Assembly: GCA_049975385.1 (NCBI GenBank)
Contig: JBNGDO010000002.1
Location: forward strand, 1-64,000
Direction of reading: 5' to 3'
DNA: 64,000 nt
From: DSWT01 sp049975385
Lineage (GTDB): Bacteria > Chloroflexota > Anaerolineae > B4-G1 > SLSP01
The first letter of the stretch is position 1, and every line of letters starts with the position of its first letter. The position numbers were made by a program, and so were the translations under genes. Shown piece after piece: positions 25,435 to 32,613 of this stretch. The notes beneath the pieces were generated by a model. That model was not told the origin of the DNA and did no database searches. It worked only from the letters and a program-made list of their open reading frames with translations.

Positions 25435-25740
25435 CTATCGTCTCCTCACTTTGAAATCCACCCATTTTCGCGCATCCGGTTGGTAAAGGGTGATAATTTT
25501 TACCAGAGGGCGCGAAGGATAGCTACACTGCACATGAATGGGTCTCCCTTGGCTTGTCATGCCGAAAATCAAACAACTCGGCCCATACTTGTCACCCGGG
25601 TAGTCCTCGATGATGACGCCATTGCAAATCGCTTCCCGTAACTCCTGGACGCTGATATGCCGGATAATGCTCTGGTCTACAGCGTGATGGGAAAACTCGA
25701 ATTGATCGGCGACAATTTTTCGGCGAATCTCGTCTAACAT
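25435..25740 (-). CDS. DUF4258 protein, presumed toxin
   Basis: About 101 residues from an ATG at 25740; in-frame GTG at 25779 and ATG at 25746 are alternatives. DUF4258 features are FSHHAVDQSIIRHISVQELREAI, IIEDYPGDKYGPSCLIFG and PIHVQCSYPS with a final KIITLYQPD strand. DUF4258 proteins resemble RelE/MqsR-fold toxins and are commonly encoded just before a YgiT-type antitoxin, as here. TATAAT lies just ahead of the ATG and might be its -10 box. Confidence 0.65.
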   Translation of the reverse strand: MLDEIRRKIVADQFEFSHHAVDQSIIRHISVQELREAICNGVIIEDYPGDKYGPSCLIFGMTSQGRPIHVQCSYPSRPLVKIITLYQPDARKWVDFKVRRR

Positions 25741-25835
25741 TGACCCCATTATATCATCAGTCGAGAACTTGGGAATCACTATCTCCCAGATCGCACGTAG
25801 TGATCACTGTGCTGCCCAAGCTTTCGTCTGCGAAA

Positions 25836-25895
25836 GCCGTGGTCGCCGAGCAGGAAATACACCGCGCTGCTCCCCTGGCGCATCGCCATCCTTCG
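25836..25895 (-). pseudogene. RHS-like fragment
   Basis: The minus strand encodes RRMAMRQGSSAVYFLLGDH, matching the RHS stretch normally read as R-x-AMR-x-G...YLLGDHLGS. It ends abruptly into unrelated residues. With the fragment at 25.0 kb it indicates a broken RHS locus. Confidence 0.5.
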
Positions 25896-26086
25896 GCAGA
25901 CCTCAGGACAGGCTCCGCTGACTGCCGGCGTGGCAAGGTTACTGGTCAGTATGTGCTCTGTGGGTGGTGTAAAAGTACAGGTCAATCGCTGTGTCGGATG
26001 ATAGCATATCGCCGCGATTTTGCCACTGCCACCGTTCGCGGATGCCGGTGGATCACAACCTGTTAGCGCGCCTTCTGCCAACTTTC

Positions 26087-26214
26087 GGCGTGACCGACAA
26101 CACCGGCCCACAGTCCCCCCCTCCACGACAGCGCGGTGACGGCGACAACCCCCGCGCGGACAAAGCCATTGCCGCCGTGCGGCGACCCGGCAAGCGCTTG
26201 GCAAAGGGGGCTGG
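26087..26214. repeat. Three-copy dispersed repeat, copy 3
   Basis: Contains TCGGCGTGACCGAC, CCTCCACGACAGCGCGGTGA, ACAAAGCCATTGCCGCCGTG, GGCGACCCGGCAAGCGC and GGCAAAGGGGG. It abuts and apparently truncates the transposase fragment at about 26222. Confidence 0.65.
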
Positions 26215-26221
26215 CGTTGCA

Positions 26222-26387
26222 CCGTCCCGCGCAAGCGGCGGATCAACGATTTGCGATGCAAGCCCGTATAGGCTTCCATTTCGTCCAGCAGTTGTTGCTT
26301 CGTCTTACGGTCGGCTTGCTGATACCGGCTCTGCATCCGGCTTAAGTATTGGTAACGTTCGTCTATGCTCATTTCGTTTGTGGCCAT
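26222..26387 (-). pseudogene. Truncated transposase/integrase N-terminus
   Basis: From an ATG at 26387 the frame reads MSIDERYQYLSRMQSRY, then KQQLLDEMEAYTGLHRKSLIRRL. This is the helical N-terminus typical of integrase-like IS transposases, in which a helix-turn-helix precedes a DDE core. After about 50 residues it enters repeat copy 3 and loses homology, so the catalytic core is gone. GGTAACATT motifs at 26399 and 26431 upstream may be the element's end. Confidence 0.6.
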
Positions 26388-26463
26388 GGTTCTCCTCGGT
26401 AACATTATCATTTGGTAGAACCATACCACTTCGGTAACATTTTATGTGACTCAACGCGCTAGA

Positions 26464-26490
26464 TTGACTTGTGAATAGAGCGCATATAAT
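26464..26490 (+). promoter_or_regulatory. Candidate promoter of the lipoate operon
   Basis: TTGACT (26464-26469), 15-bp spacer, TATAAT (26485-26490), about 140 bp before the first lipoate gene. The -35 lies in TAGATTGAC, the same nine bases as the terminal repeat of the MITE at 23.3 kb. It may therefore derive from a mobile-element end. The spacer is slightly short. Confidence 0.45.
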
Positions 26491-26628
26491 GTCTTTGCTG
26501 CGCCAGTGTAAAAATCATCACCATCAAGTCAAGCGCCCACATCTGCAAAAGGGGACGAGACAGTGATCGATTCTGGGAAACCTATCACACCACCTATTTT
26601 GAGCGCAAAACGCGGGAATTGAAGTTTC

Positions 26629-27606
26629 ATGAATGACGAAGCACAACGATCAGTGACGCACATTCGACTCAGCATCGGCTCGGCGGTGAGCCTGGGACTG
26701 CGCTCGGCGAAGATGCTGATGCAGCCCACGACGGTCTACACGCTGCTCGGCGAGACGTGCCTGGGGGCGTGCCGCTTCTGCACGCAAGCCTGCCGCAGCG
26801 ATGCGGATCGGCAATTGCTGTCGCGCGTCATCTGGCCCGAGTTTGACTTTTCTGCCGTGCTCGAAAAGCTCCAGGCGGATGACGGCATGCGGCGGGTATG
26901 CATCCAGACGTTGCTGTACTCCGACTTGTTGCCCGATCTCCTGCCGACGGTTCGACAACTCAAAGCCGTTTCCGGCACGCCACTCTCGGTCTGCATGAAT
27001 CCGGCGGACAAAGATTGGCTGATCGCGCTGAAAGACGCCGGGGTGGAGCGCGTGGGGGTGGGGCTGGATTGCGCGACCGAGACGCTATTCAATACGATGA
27101 AGTCGGGCTTTAGCTGGAACCGCTACATGCGATTTATCGATGACACGATTGAGGTCTTCGGCGTCGGCTCGGTCCATCTCATCGCCGGGCTAGGCGAGAC
27201 CGACGAAGAGCTTGTGCGGGCATTTCAGATGTTCCACGACAAGGGCTGCACCATCGCCTTGTTTGCCTTCACGCCGGTGCGGGGGACGCAACTGGATTTG
27301 TCCCCGCCGCCGCTGGAACGCTACCGCGCCGTGCAACTCGCCCGTTACCTGATCGTCCACGGTCAGGCGCGGGTGGACGATATGACCTTCGACAACGGCA
27401 AGCTCGCGGCGATCAACGTCGATGGGGCGGTGCTGGACCGTGCCATCGACGCCGGGACACCCTTCCGCACGAGCGGCTGCCCCAACTGCAACCGCCCGAT
27501 GTACAACGAGCGGCCCGGCGGCGACCTCTACAACCATCCCGCCCCTCTCACCGCCGCCGAAAAATCTGCCGCCCGTGAGGCTTTGCGGCTCTACCTTGCC
27601 TTCTAA
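26629..27606 (+). CDS. lipS1: Radical SAM lipoyl synthase component (LipS1-like)
   Basis: 325 residues, biotin-synthase-related radical SAM protein. The cluster motif is CLGACRFC within GETCLGACRFCTQAC (residues ~45-59), followed by barrel motifs (VGVGLDCATE; LIAGLGETDEE; FAFTPVRGT). A C-terminal CPNCNRPMYNERPGG motif may bind an auxiliary Fe-S cluster. In the two-enzyme lipoyl synthase known from Thermococcus and sulfur-oxidising bacteria, LipS1 and LipS2 together insert the two sulfurs into octanoyl-protein. The assignment rests on sequence type plus neighbours: the split ligase and a second radical SAM gene follow. The LipS1/LipS2 numbering is my best match and could be swapped. Confidence 0.75.
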   Translation: MNDEAQRSVTHIRLSIGSAVSLGLRSAKMLMQPTTVYTLLGETCLGACRFCTQACRSDADRQLLSRVIWPEFDFSAVLEKLQADDGMRRVCIQTLLYSDLLPDLLPTVRQLKAVSGTPLSVCMNPADKDWLIALKDAGVERVGVGLDCATETLFNTMKSGFSWNRYMRFIDDTIEVFGVGSVHLIAGLGETDEELVRAFQMFHDKGCTIALFAFTPVRGTQLDLSPPPLERYRAVQLARYLIVHGQARVDDMTFDNGKLAAINVDGAVLDRAIDAGTPFRTSGCPNCNRPMYNERPGGDLYNHPAPLTAAEKSAAREALRLYLAF

Positions 27607-27639
27607 CACGCGCAATGATAGTGGAAGTGAAGAATTTAC

Positions 27640-27692
27640 CACAAAGACACGAAGCCACAAAGGAAAATTCAAAAAAACTTCGTGTCTTTGTG
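27640..27692 (+). repeat. Hairpin element within the lipoate operon
   Basis: CACAAAGACACGAAG (27640-27654) and CTTCGTGTCTTTGTG (27678-27692) are a perfect 15-bp inverted repeat. A looser outer pair (ACCAC/GTGGT) extends it. It lies between lipS1 and the ligase and belongs to the word-type intergenic elements. It could attenuate or stabilise the polycistron. Confidence 0.65.
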
Positions 27693-27724
27693 CCTTCGTG
27701 GTTTATTTTATCTGAGGAGATATT

Positions 27725-28495
27725 ATGGCTAAACAAGAATGGCGGTTGTTGCTGACCGGTGACATGAGCGCGTTCGACAACATGGCGCTGGACGAGGCGA
27801 TTTTACGCTGCGTGGTTGCCGGAAAGTCACCGAGCACGTTGCGCTTCTACGGTTGGGAACCATCGGCGGTGTCCATCGGCTACTTCCAGGGCGTCGAGCA
27901 GGAGGTGGACCTGGACGTGTGCCGCGAGAAGGGCGTGGACGTGATCCGCCGTCTCACCGGCGGCGGCGCGGTCTTCCACGAACACGGCAGCGAAATCACC
28001 TACTCGCTGGCGGTCAGGGACGACTACCCGGGGATTCCCAAGAAGGTGCTGGATTCCTACACGCTGCTGTGTGCGGGACTGGTCGCGGGCTTCCGGCGGC
28101 TCGGCCTGGACGCGGAATTCAAGCCGATCAACGACATCCTCGTCAACGGGAAGAAGATTTCGGGCAACGCGCAGACGCGGCGCTTCAACGGCATCCTGCA
28201 ACACGGCACGCTGCTCTGTGACGTGAACCCGCACCTGATGTTCTCCCTGCTCAAAGTGTCCAGCGAGAAAATCCGCGACAAGCTCATCGCGGGCGTCGAA
28301 GAGCGAGTGACGTCCATTCGCCGCGAGATGGGGACAGTGGACAATGCTGCCGTCATCGAAGCGATGTGTGCGGGCTTTGCCGAAGTATTGGACATCCAGC
28401 TCTCGCCGGGAACGGTGAGCGACGAAGAACTGGCACTCACCGAGCGCCTGAAGGAGGAACGCTATGCCAACCCAACCTGGAATTTCAAACGCTGA
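27725..28495 (+). CDS. lplA: Lipoate-protein ligase catalytic subunit
   Basis: 256 residues of the LplA/LipB/BirA-like fold. LRFYGWEPSAVSIGYFQ (~39-55) and RRLTGGGAVFHE (~77-88) line the lipoyl-AMP site; NDILVNGKKISGNAQ (~137-151) contains the catalytic Lys, and LQHGTLLCDV follows. The C-terminal accessory domain of classical LplA is missing but is encoded by the next gene, which overlaps by 32 bp. In two-radical-SAM lipoate pathways such a ligase loads octanoate or lipoate onto E2/GcvH/LbpA proteins. GAGGAG ribosome-binding site is 5 nt upstream of the ATG. Confidence 0.88.
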   Translation: MAKQEWRLLLTGDMSAFDNMALDEAILRCVVAGKSPSTLRFYGWEPSAVSIGYFQGVEQEVDLDVCREKGVDVIRRLTGGGAVFHEHGSEITYSLAVRDDYPGIPKKVLDSYTLLCAGLVAGFRRLGLDAEFKPINDILVNGKKISGNAQTRRFNGILQHGTLLCDVNPHLMFSLLKVSSEKIRDKLIAGVEERVTSIRREMGTVDNAAVIEAMCAGFAEVLDIQLSPGTVSDEELALTERLKEERYANPTWNFKR

Positions 28496-28775
28496 CGTCA
28501 GATACGGCGACTACAAAGCCGTCGGCGGCAAGCTGCTACGCGTGCGGATGACGGTCACGGAGGATAGCCCACCGATCATTCAGACAATCCGCATCACCGG
28601 CGACTTCTTCATGCATCCCGAAGAGGCCATCGAAGATCTTGAGCAGCTTTTGACCGGTGCGCCGCTAGATGAGACTGCGCTACGCGAGCGCGTGCAGACA
28701 TTCTTTGCCGGTGATGTGCAAGTGGTGGGCGCGGACGTGGACGATTTCGTCACGGCGCTGTTGAAGGCGGCTTAA
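28464..28775 (+). CDS. lplB: Lipoate-protein ligase accessory subunit (LplB type)
   Basis: 103 residues matching the lipoate-ligase C-terminal domain (VRYGDYKAVGGKLLRVRM, ITGDFFMHPEEAIEDLEQLL, FFAGDVQVVGADVDDFVTAL). In archaeal and some bacterial systems this domain is a separate protein needed with LplA for adenylation of the acid. The ATG has GGAGG upstream inside lplA, and the stop is followed one base later by the TTG of the next gene. It is clearly part of the same translationally coupled operon. Confidence 0.85.
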   Translation: MPTQPGISNADVRYGDYKAVGGKLLRVRMTVTEDSPPIIQTIRITGDFFMHPEEAIEDLEQLLTGAPLDETALRERVQTFFAGDVQVVGADVDDFVTALLKAA

Positions 28776-28776
28776 C

Positions 28777-29646
28777 TTGCGGCTCAAGACCTACTACCCG
28801 CTGCCCAAGTTCCCGCCGATCTCGCTCTCCGGCGCGGCGTGCAATCTGCACTGTGCCCACTGCGATGCCACTTACCTCGGCGGGATGCTGCCCGCGGACA
28901 CGCCCGAAGCGCTCGTTGAGCGTTGCCGCGCTTTGCGGCAAAACGGTGCGATCGGCGCGCTGTTGAGCGGCGGCTCGGACACGGACGGCACGCTCCTCAA
29001 CCTCGCCGCGATCACGGACGCCATCCGGCAGGCCAAACAGGAGACAGGGCTGATCCTCAACCTGCACCCCGGCCTTATCGACGCTGCCACGGCGCAGCGG
29101 TTAACGGGTGCGGTGGACTTCGCCTCCCTCGACATTCCGAGCGACGACGTGATTCAGCGCGTACTCCGCCTGGACGCGACCACCGCCAACTACATCGCCG
29201 CTTACCACACCCTGCGCGCCGCCAGGATCGACGTCGTCCCGCACGTCACCGTCTACAACGGCGACGAAGCTGGGCTGCTACAATCTATTGCGGCAGGGGA
29301 TGACTTACCGCACACCGTCGTCGTCATCGTCTTCTCGCCCACCCGTGGCACACCGCTGGCGGATGTGCCTGCACCGGAACCGGAGGCCGTGGCAAACGTC
29401 GTTGCCGGGATCAAGGCGCTGTTCCCCGCTGCGGAGATTTCGCTTGGCTGCATGCGCCCGCGTACCCGCCCCCTCCGCGAGGCCATCGAACTGGCGGCGT
29501 TGCAGGCGGGCGTCGCGCGGATGGAACTGCCGTCGCAGAAGACGCTTCGTTATGCTCGCGATGCGGGGTATGACATTGTTATGTTTGATGCATGTTGTGC
29601 ATTGCCGGAAGTCTATGAATCAATAGCCCTCAGGTCAGAACCATAG
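28777..29646 (+). CDS. lipS2: Radical SAM lipoyl synthase component (LipS2-like)
   Basis: 289 residues. Radical SAM motif CNLHCAHC within SLSGAACNLHCAHC (~23-36), preceded by LPKFPPISL, then LLSGGSDTDG (~62-71), LHPGLID and VIVFSPTRGTPL. The extra Cys pair FDACCALPE near the C-terminus may ligate an auxiliary cluster. It matches the partner enzyme of the LipS1/LipS2 lipoyl synthase. The start is TTG, with AAGGCGG 6 nt upstream and one base after the lplB stop. The operon lacks a classical LipA. Confidence 0.75.
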   Translation: MRLKTYYPLPKFPPISLSGAACNLHCAHCDATYLGGMLPADTPEALVERCRALRQNGAIGALLSGGSDTDGTLLNLAAITDAIRQAKQETGLILNLHPGLIDAATAQRLTGAVDFASLDIPSDDVIQRVLRLDATTANYIAAYHTLRAARIDVVPHVTVYNGDEAGLLQSIAAGDDLPHTVVVIVFSPTRGTPLADVPAPEPEAVANVVAGIKALFPAAEISLGCMRPRTRPLREAIELAALQAGVARMELPSQKTLRYARDAGYDIVMFDACCALPEVYESIALRSEP

Positions 29647-29947
29647 GGCTTGCCAACCTCGAATTTAGAACACCGAGTATGAAAATTTTGGCCGCGAATC
29701 ACGCTAATCTTCGCCAATTTTTTAGAGATTCGCGCAGATTCGCGAGATTATGTATTGGTTGGGATGATACTAAACACAAAAGCGATATTTTTCACCGCCG
29801 AGTGCGCAGAGTACGCTGAGATTTTATGCGATTTCTCTGCGTCCTTAGCGTGCTCAGCGGTGAAAACCGATTTGACCGAGTGTACAATGTCTTGCCGACC
29901 AGTACAAGATTCGCGAGATTAGCGGTTTATTTAGAAGAGGTCACCTT
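29647..29947. repeat. Non-coding gap with two word-type hairpins
   Basis: The first element (about 29692-29752) uses CGCGAATCACGCTAATC and GATTCGCGCAGATTCGCGAGATT words. The second (about 29793-29866) pairs TTTTCACCGCCGAGTGCGCAG with CGTGCTCAGCGGTGAAAA-type sequence. Both are imperfect inverted repeats with no coding potential. They separate the lipoate operon from the ABC exporter gene. Confidence 0.55.
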
Positions 29948-31690
29948 ATGCGCATCCTGAAACGTCTTTTTGCTCACGTGCGGCCCTACTGGAAGCCGCT
30001 GCTGCTCACCGCGGTCGCGATGCTGCTCGAAACTGGCTTGAGTCTGGTGCCGCCGTTATTCCAGCGCTCCATCATCGACGGCGTGCTGGGTACGGGCGAT
30101 TTGAGCCAGCTTTGGAAGTTGATCGCGGGGCTGGTGGGCGTCTACGCGCTTTTGCAGGCGGTCAGTATGGCGGAGCAGTACGTGCGCCACGTCCTGGGCG
30201 CGCGCTTCATCTTCGACCTGCGCGTGCGGCTCTACGCGCACCTGCAGCGGCTGTCGCTCTCGTTCTTCGAGCAGACATCCACCGGCGAGCTGATGTCGCG
30301 CGTCACCAACGACGTCGAGGCGCTGGAAAACTTCGTCACGCACGGCGTCACGCTGACCGCGGTGGATTTACTACGGCTGTTGGGCGCTTCGGCGATTCTG
30401 GTGGCGATGGAGTGGCGGCTGGCCCTGGTCGTGTTGATTCCGGTGCCGTTCATCGCGCTTGGATTGCGCTACTTCAACCGCTACGCGCGGCCCATCTACC
30501 GGCAGGCGCGCGACCGGCTGGGCGACATCAACGCCCGGCTGGAGGACAACCTGGCGGGTATCCGCGTGACGCAGGCCTTCGTCCAGGAGGAGCCGGAGTT
30601 ACTGCGCTTCAGCGACGCCAGCCGGCAGTATTATCACCAACGGGTGCGCAGCATCCGCGCGTGGAGCACGTACTTCCCCGTACTGCGCTTCCTGGCGCTG
30701 ATGGGGACGGCGCTGGTGTTGGGGTTTGGCGCGTGGATGGTCGCTAACGAGCAGGTCACGCTGGGCACGTTGGTGGCCTTCCTTGCCTATAGTACGTCGT
30801 TCTACGAGCCGCTGAACCGCCTGACCGAGATCGACAATATCTTCCAGCAGGCCATCGCCGCAGGGGAGCGCATCTTCGAGTTGATGGACGAGGTGTCGGA
30901 CATCCAGGATGCGCCGGACGCCATCCCTCTGGCGACAATCGAGGGAGACGTGGTGTTCGACGACGTGCACTTCCGCTACAAGGACGGCGAGGAAGTGCTG
31001 CACGATGTCACGTTTCACATGGCCCCCGGTGAGGTCGTAGCCCTGGTCGGGCCGAGCGGTGCGGGGAAGACCAGCATCGCGCGCCTGCTGAGCCGCTTCT
31101 ACGATCCCATCCACGGACGCGTGCTGGTGGATGGCTACGACTTGCGGAACGTGCAGCTTGAGTCGCTGCGCCGGCACGTTGCTGTGGTGTTGCAGGACAC
31201 GTTCCTGTTCAACGGCACCGTGCGCGACAATCTGTGCTACGGCAAGCCCGACGCGACCGACGAGGAACTTGCCGCCGCCGCGACCGCCGCCTACGCCCAA
31301 GAGTTTATCGCGCAGCTCCCGCAAGGCTACGATACGGAGATCGGTGAACGTGGGGTGAAGTTGAGCGGCGGGCAGAAGCAGCGCTTGGCGCTGGCGCGCG
31401 CCATCCTCGCCGATCCGCGCATCCTGATCCTGGACGAAGCGACATCATCGGTGGATGCCGAAGCCGAGTATCTGATCCAGCAAGCGCTCGACGAAGTGAT
31501 GAAAGGCCGCACTGCACTCGTCATCGCGCACCGCCTGAGCACGATCCGCAACGCCGACAGGATCGTCGCCCTGGAAGGCGGTCGTATCCGCGAGATCGGC
31601 AACCACCAGCAGTTGCTGTCCCGTGGCGGATTGTACAGCCAGCTCTACCAGCGACAGTTGGAACTGGCGATCAGCAAAGTCGATGACTGA
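29948..31690 (+). CDS. ABCB-type exporter (fused membrane and ATPase domains)
   Basis: 580 residues, a half-transporter that must dimerise. Six membrane helices occupy residues ~15-300 with the coupling region LSLSFFEQTSTGELMSRVTNDVEALE. The nucleotide-binding domain starts ~335: Walker A GPSGAGKTS, Q-loop VLQDTFLFNGT, signature LSGGQKQRLALARAIL, Walker B ILILDEATSSVD, and H-loop IAHRLST. It is complete and catalytically intact. Homologues export lipids, drugs or peptides (MsbA/LmrA/MdlB types); the substrate is not deducible. No partner half is adjacent, so a homodimer is likely. Confidence 0.92.
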   Translation: MRILKRLFAHVRPYWKPLLLTAVAMLLETGLSLVPPLFQRSIIDGVLGTGDLSQLWKLIAGLVGVYALLQAVSMAEQYVRHVLGARFIFDLRVRLYAHLQRLSLSFFEQTSTGELMSRVTNDVEALENFVTHGVTLTAVDLLRLLGASAILVAMEWRLALVVLIPVPFIALGLRYFNRYARPIYRQARDRLGDINARLEDNLAGIRVTQAFVQEEPELLRFSDASRQYYHQRVRSIRAWSTYFPVLRFLALMGTALVLGFGAWMVANEQVTLGTLVAFLAYSTSFYEPLNRLTEIDNIFQQAIAAGERIFELMDEVSDIQDAPDAIPLATIEGDVVFDDVHFRYKDGEEVLHDVTFHMAPGEVVALVGPSGAGKTSIARLLSRFYDPIHGRVLVDGYDLRNVQLESLRRHVAVVLQDTFLFNGTVRDNLCYGKPDATDEELAAAATAAYAQEFIAQLPQGYDTEIGERGVKLSGGQKQRLALARAILADPRILILDEATSSVDAEAEYLIQQALDEVMKGRTALVIAHRLSTIRNADRIVALEGGRIREIGNHQQLLSRGGLYSQLYQRQLELAISKVDD

Positions 31691-31841
31691 GCTGGTTACA
31701 AAACTACTGATAAAGAAACGAAACTTTATGCACGTCCTATGCGTAGATAGATTGGGAACTTGCGCATAAGAGTTGGAAAAGTCTAGGTTGACTTTCGACT
31801 TGAAACTTTTAACTTTCGACCGTTTTGATTAGGAGGATACC

Positions 31842-32234
31842 ATGAAACTTATCATTCGTTGGGCCATAGGTGCTTTTTCTTTGTTTGTGGCAGCCTGGGC
31901 GGTGACCGGCATCCGCGTCGATGACGGCGGCGGCTGGGTCGTTTACGCAGTGATGGCGGTGATCATGGGGCTGGTCAATGCCTTTGTCCGCCCACTGCTC
32001 AAGCTGCTCACCTGCCCCTTGATTCTGCTCACCCTAGGCCTGTTCACGCTCGTGATCAATGCCTTGACGCTGTTGTTGTCGGCGTGGGTGGCCAATACCG
32101 TTTTCCAGGTGGGCTTCTACGTCGACGGCTTCTGGCCCGCGTTCTGGGGGGCGCTCATCGTCAGCATCGTCAGCGTGGTGCTAAACGTATTCGTCAAAGA
32201 CGACGATCGAAAGGATAAACGGCACGATCATTAG
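31842..32234 (+). CDS. Holin-4-2-family small membrane protein
   Basis: 130 residues with four predicted membrane segments (~5-22, ~32-52, ~58-80, ~92-116), including MGLVNAFVRPLLKLLTCPLILLTLGLF, a core of the so-called phage_holin_4_2 family. These are widespread chromosomal proteins of unknown role; a holin function is not implied. The charged C-terminus is KDDDRKDKRHDH. A GGAGG site precedes the ATG. A word-type sequence (GACTTTCGACTTGAAACTTTTAACTTTCGACC) sits just upstream. Confidence 0.75.
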   Translation: MKLIIRWAIGAFSLFVAAWAVTGIRVDDGGGWVVYAVMAVIMGLVNAFVRPLLKLLTCPLILLTLGLFTLVINALTLLLSAWVANTVFQVGFYVDGFWPAFWGALIVSIVSVVLNVFVKDDDRKDKRHDH

Positions 32235-32314
32235 GGGGATGACGCATCGTTCTTTGGGTACGTTTCAATTTGGGGGAAATAGTCAGATCAACGCCTGATA
32301 ACCACGATTTCATG

Positions 32315-32369
32315 GCAGTTTTGGCGCGATGCGGGCTCAATAAGCCGGGTATGTAAAGGCCAAAACTGC
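32315..32369. repeat. Inverted-repeat element, copy 1
   Basis: GCAGTTTTGGC (32315-32325) and GCCAAAACTGC (32359-32369) form a perfect 11-bp stem around 33 nt. The same arms occur at 44280-44333, followed in both cases by a CCCAGG- or ACAGG-type sequence and G-rich motif, so it is a dispersed family of at least two copies. Confidence 0.6.
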
Positions 32370-32474
32370 ACAGGCGCTTTTCAGAATGAGCGATTTGCAG
32401 CCTTGTCTTTTGACGATGCCTGTCGATTGCGTACTCGCCCCCATTCTGAAGCGCATTTTCGTTCTTTCTAACCC

Positions 32475-32503
32475 TTGCATAAACCCTGTAAATGTGTTAT
32501 AAT
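32475..32503 (+). promoter_or_regulatory. Strong sigma-70-like promoter of nusA
   Basis: TTGCAT (32475-32480), exactly 17 bp, then a perfect TATAAT (32498-32503). This gives a leader of about 100 nt to the nusA ATG at 32614, which carries the hairpin at 32543-32571. Confidence 0.8.
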
Positions 32504-32542
32504 TTAACACACAAGGGAAATAGATGCGCTGTTTTGCGCACC

Positions 32543-32575
32543 AGAAAAGTGGGGAACCTCCCCACTTTTCTTTGT
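32543..32575 (+). terminator. Leader hairpin/attenuator before nusA
   Basis: AGAAAAGTGGGG (32543-32554) and CCCCACTTTTCT (32560-32571) form a perfect 12-bp stem with a 5-nt loop, followed by TTTG. It lies between the promoter and nusA and looks like an attenuator. NusA autoregulation through such a site would fit, but that is inference. Confidence 0.7.
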
Positions 32576-32613
32576 GAATCGTACCTGATGGGGATACGGG
32601 AGGCAGAAGGGTT

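Noticed and set aside
25779..26429. 216-residue minus-strand frame as one protein
   Set aside because: It is a mosaic of a transposase N-terminus, repeat copy 3 and RHS debris; no single homologous family covers it.
23157..26628. CRISPR array
   Set aside because: The repeats are three diverged copies of over 100 bp, unevenly spaced and interleaved with genes, not short direct repeats with spacers.
31842..32234. Prophage holin
   Set aside because: There are no phage genes around it, and the phage_holin_4_2 family is common as a chromosomal membrane protein.
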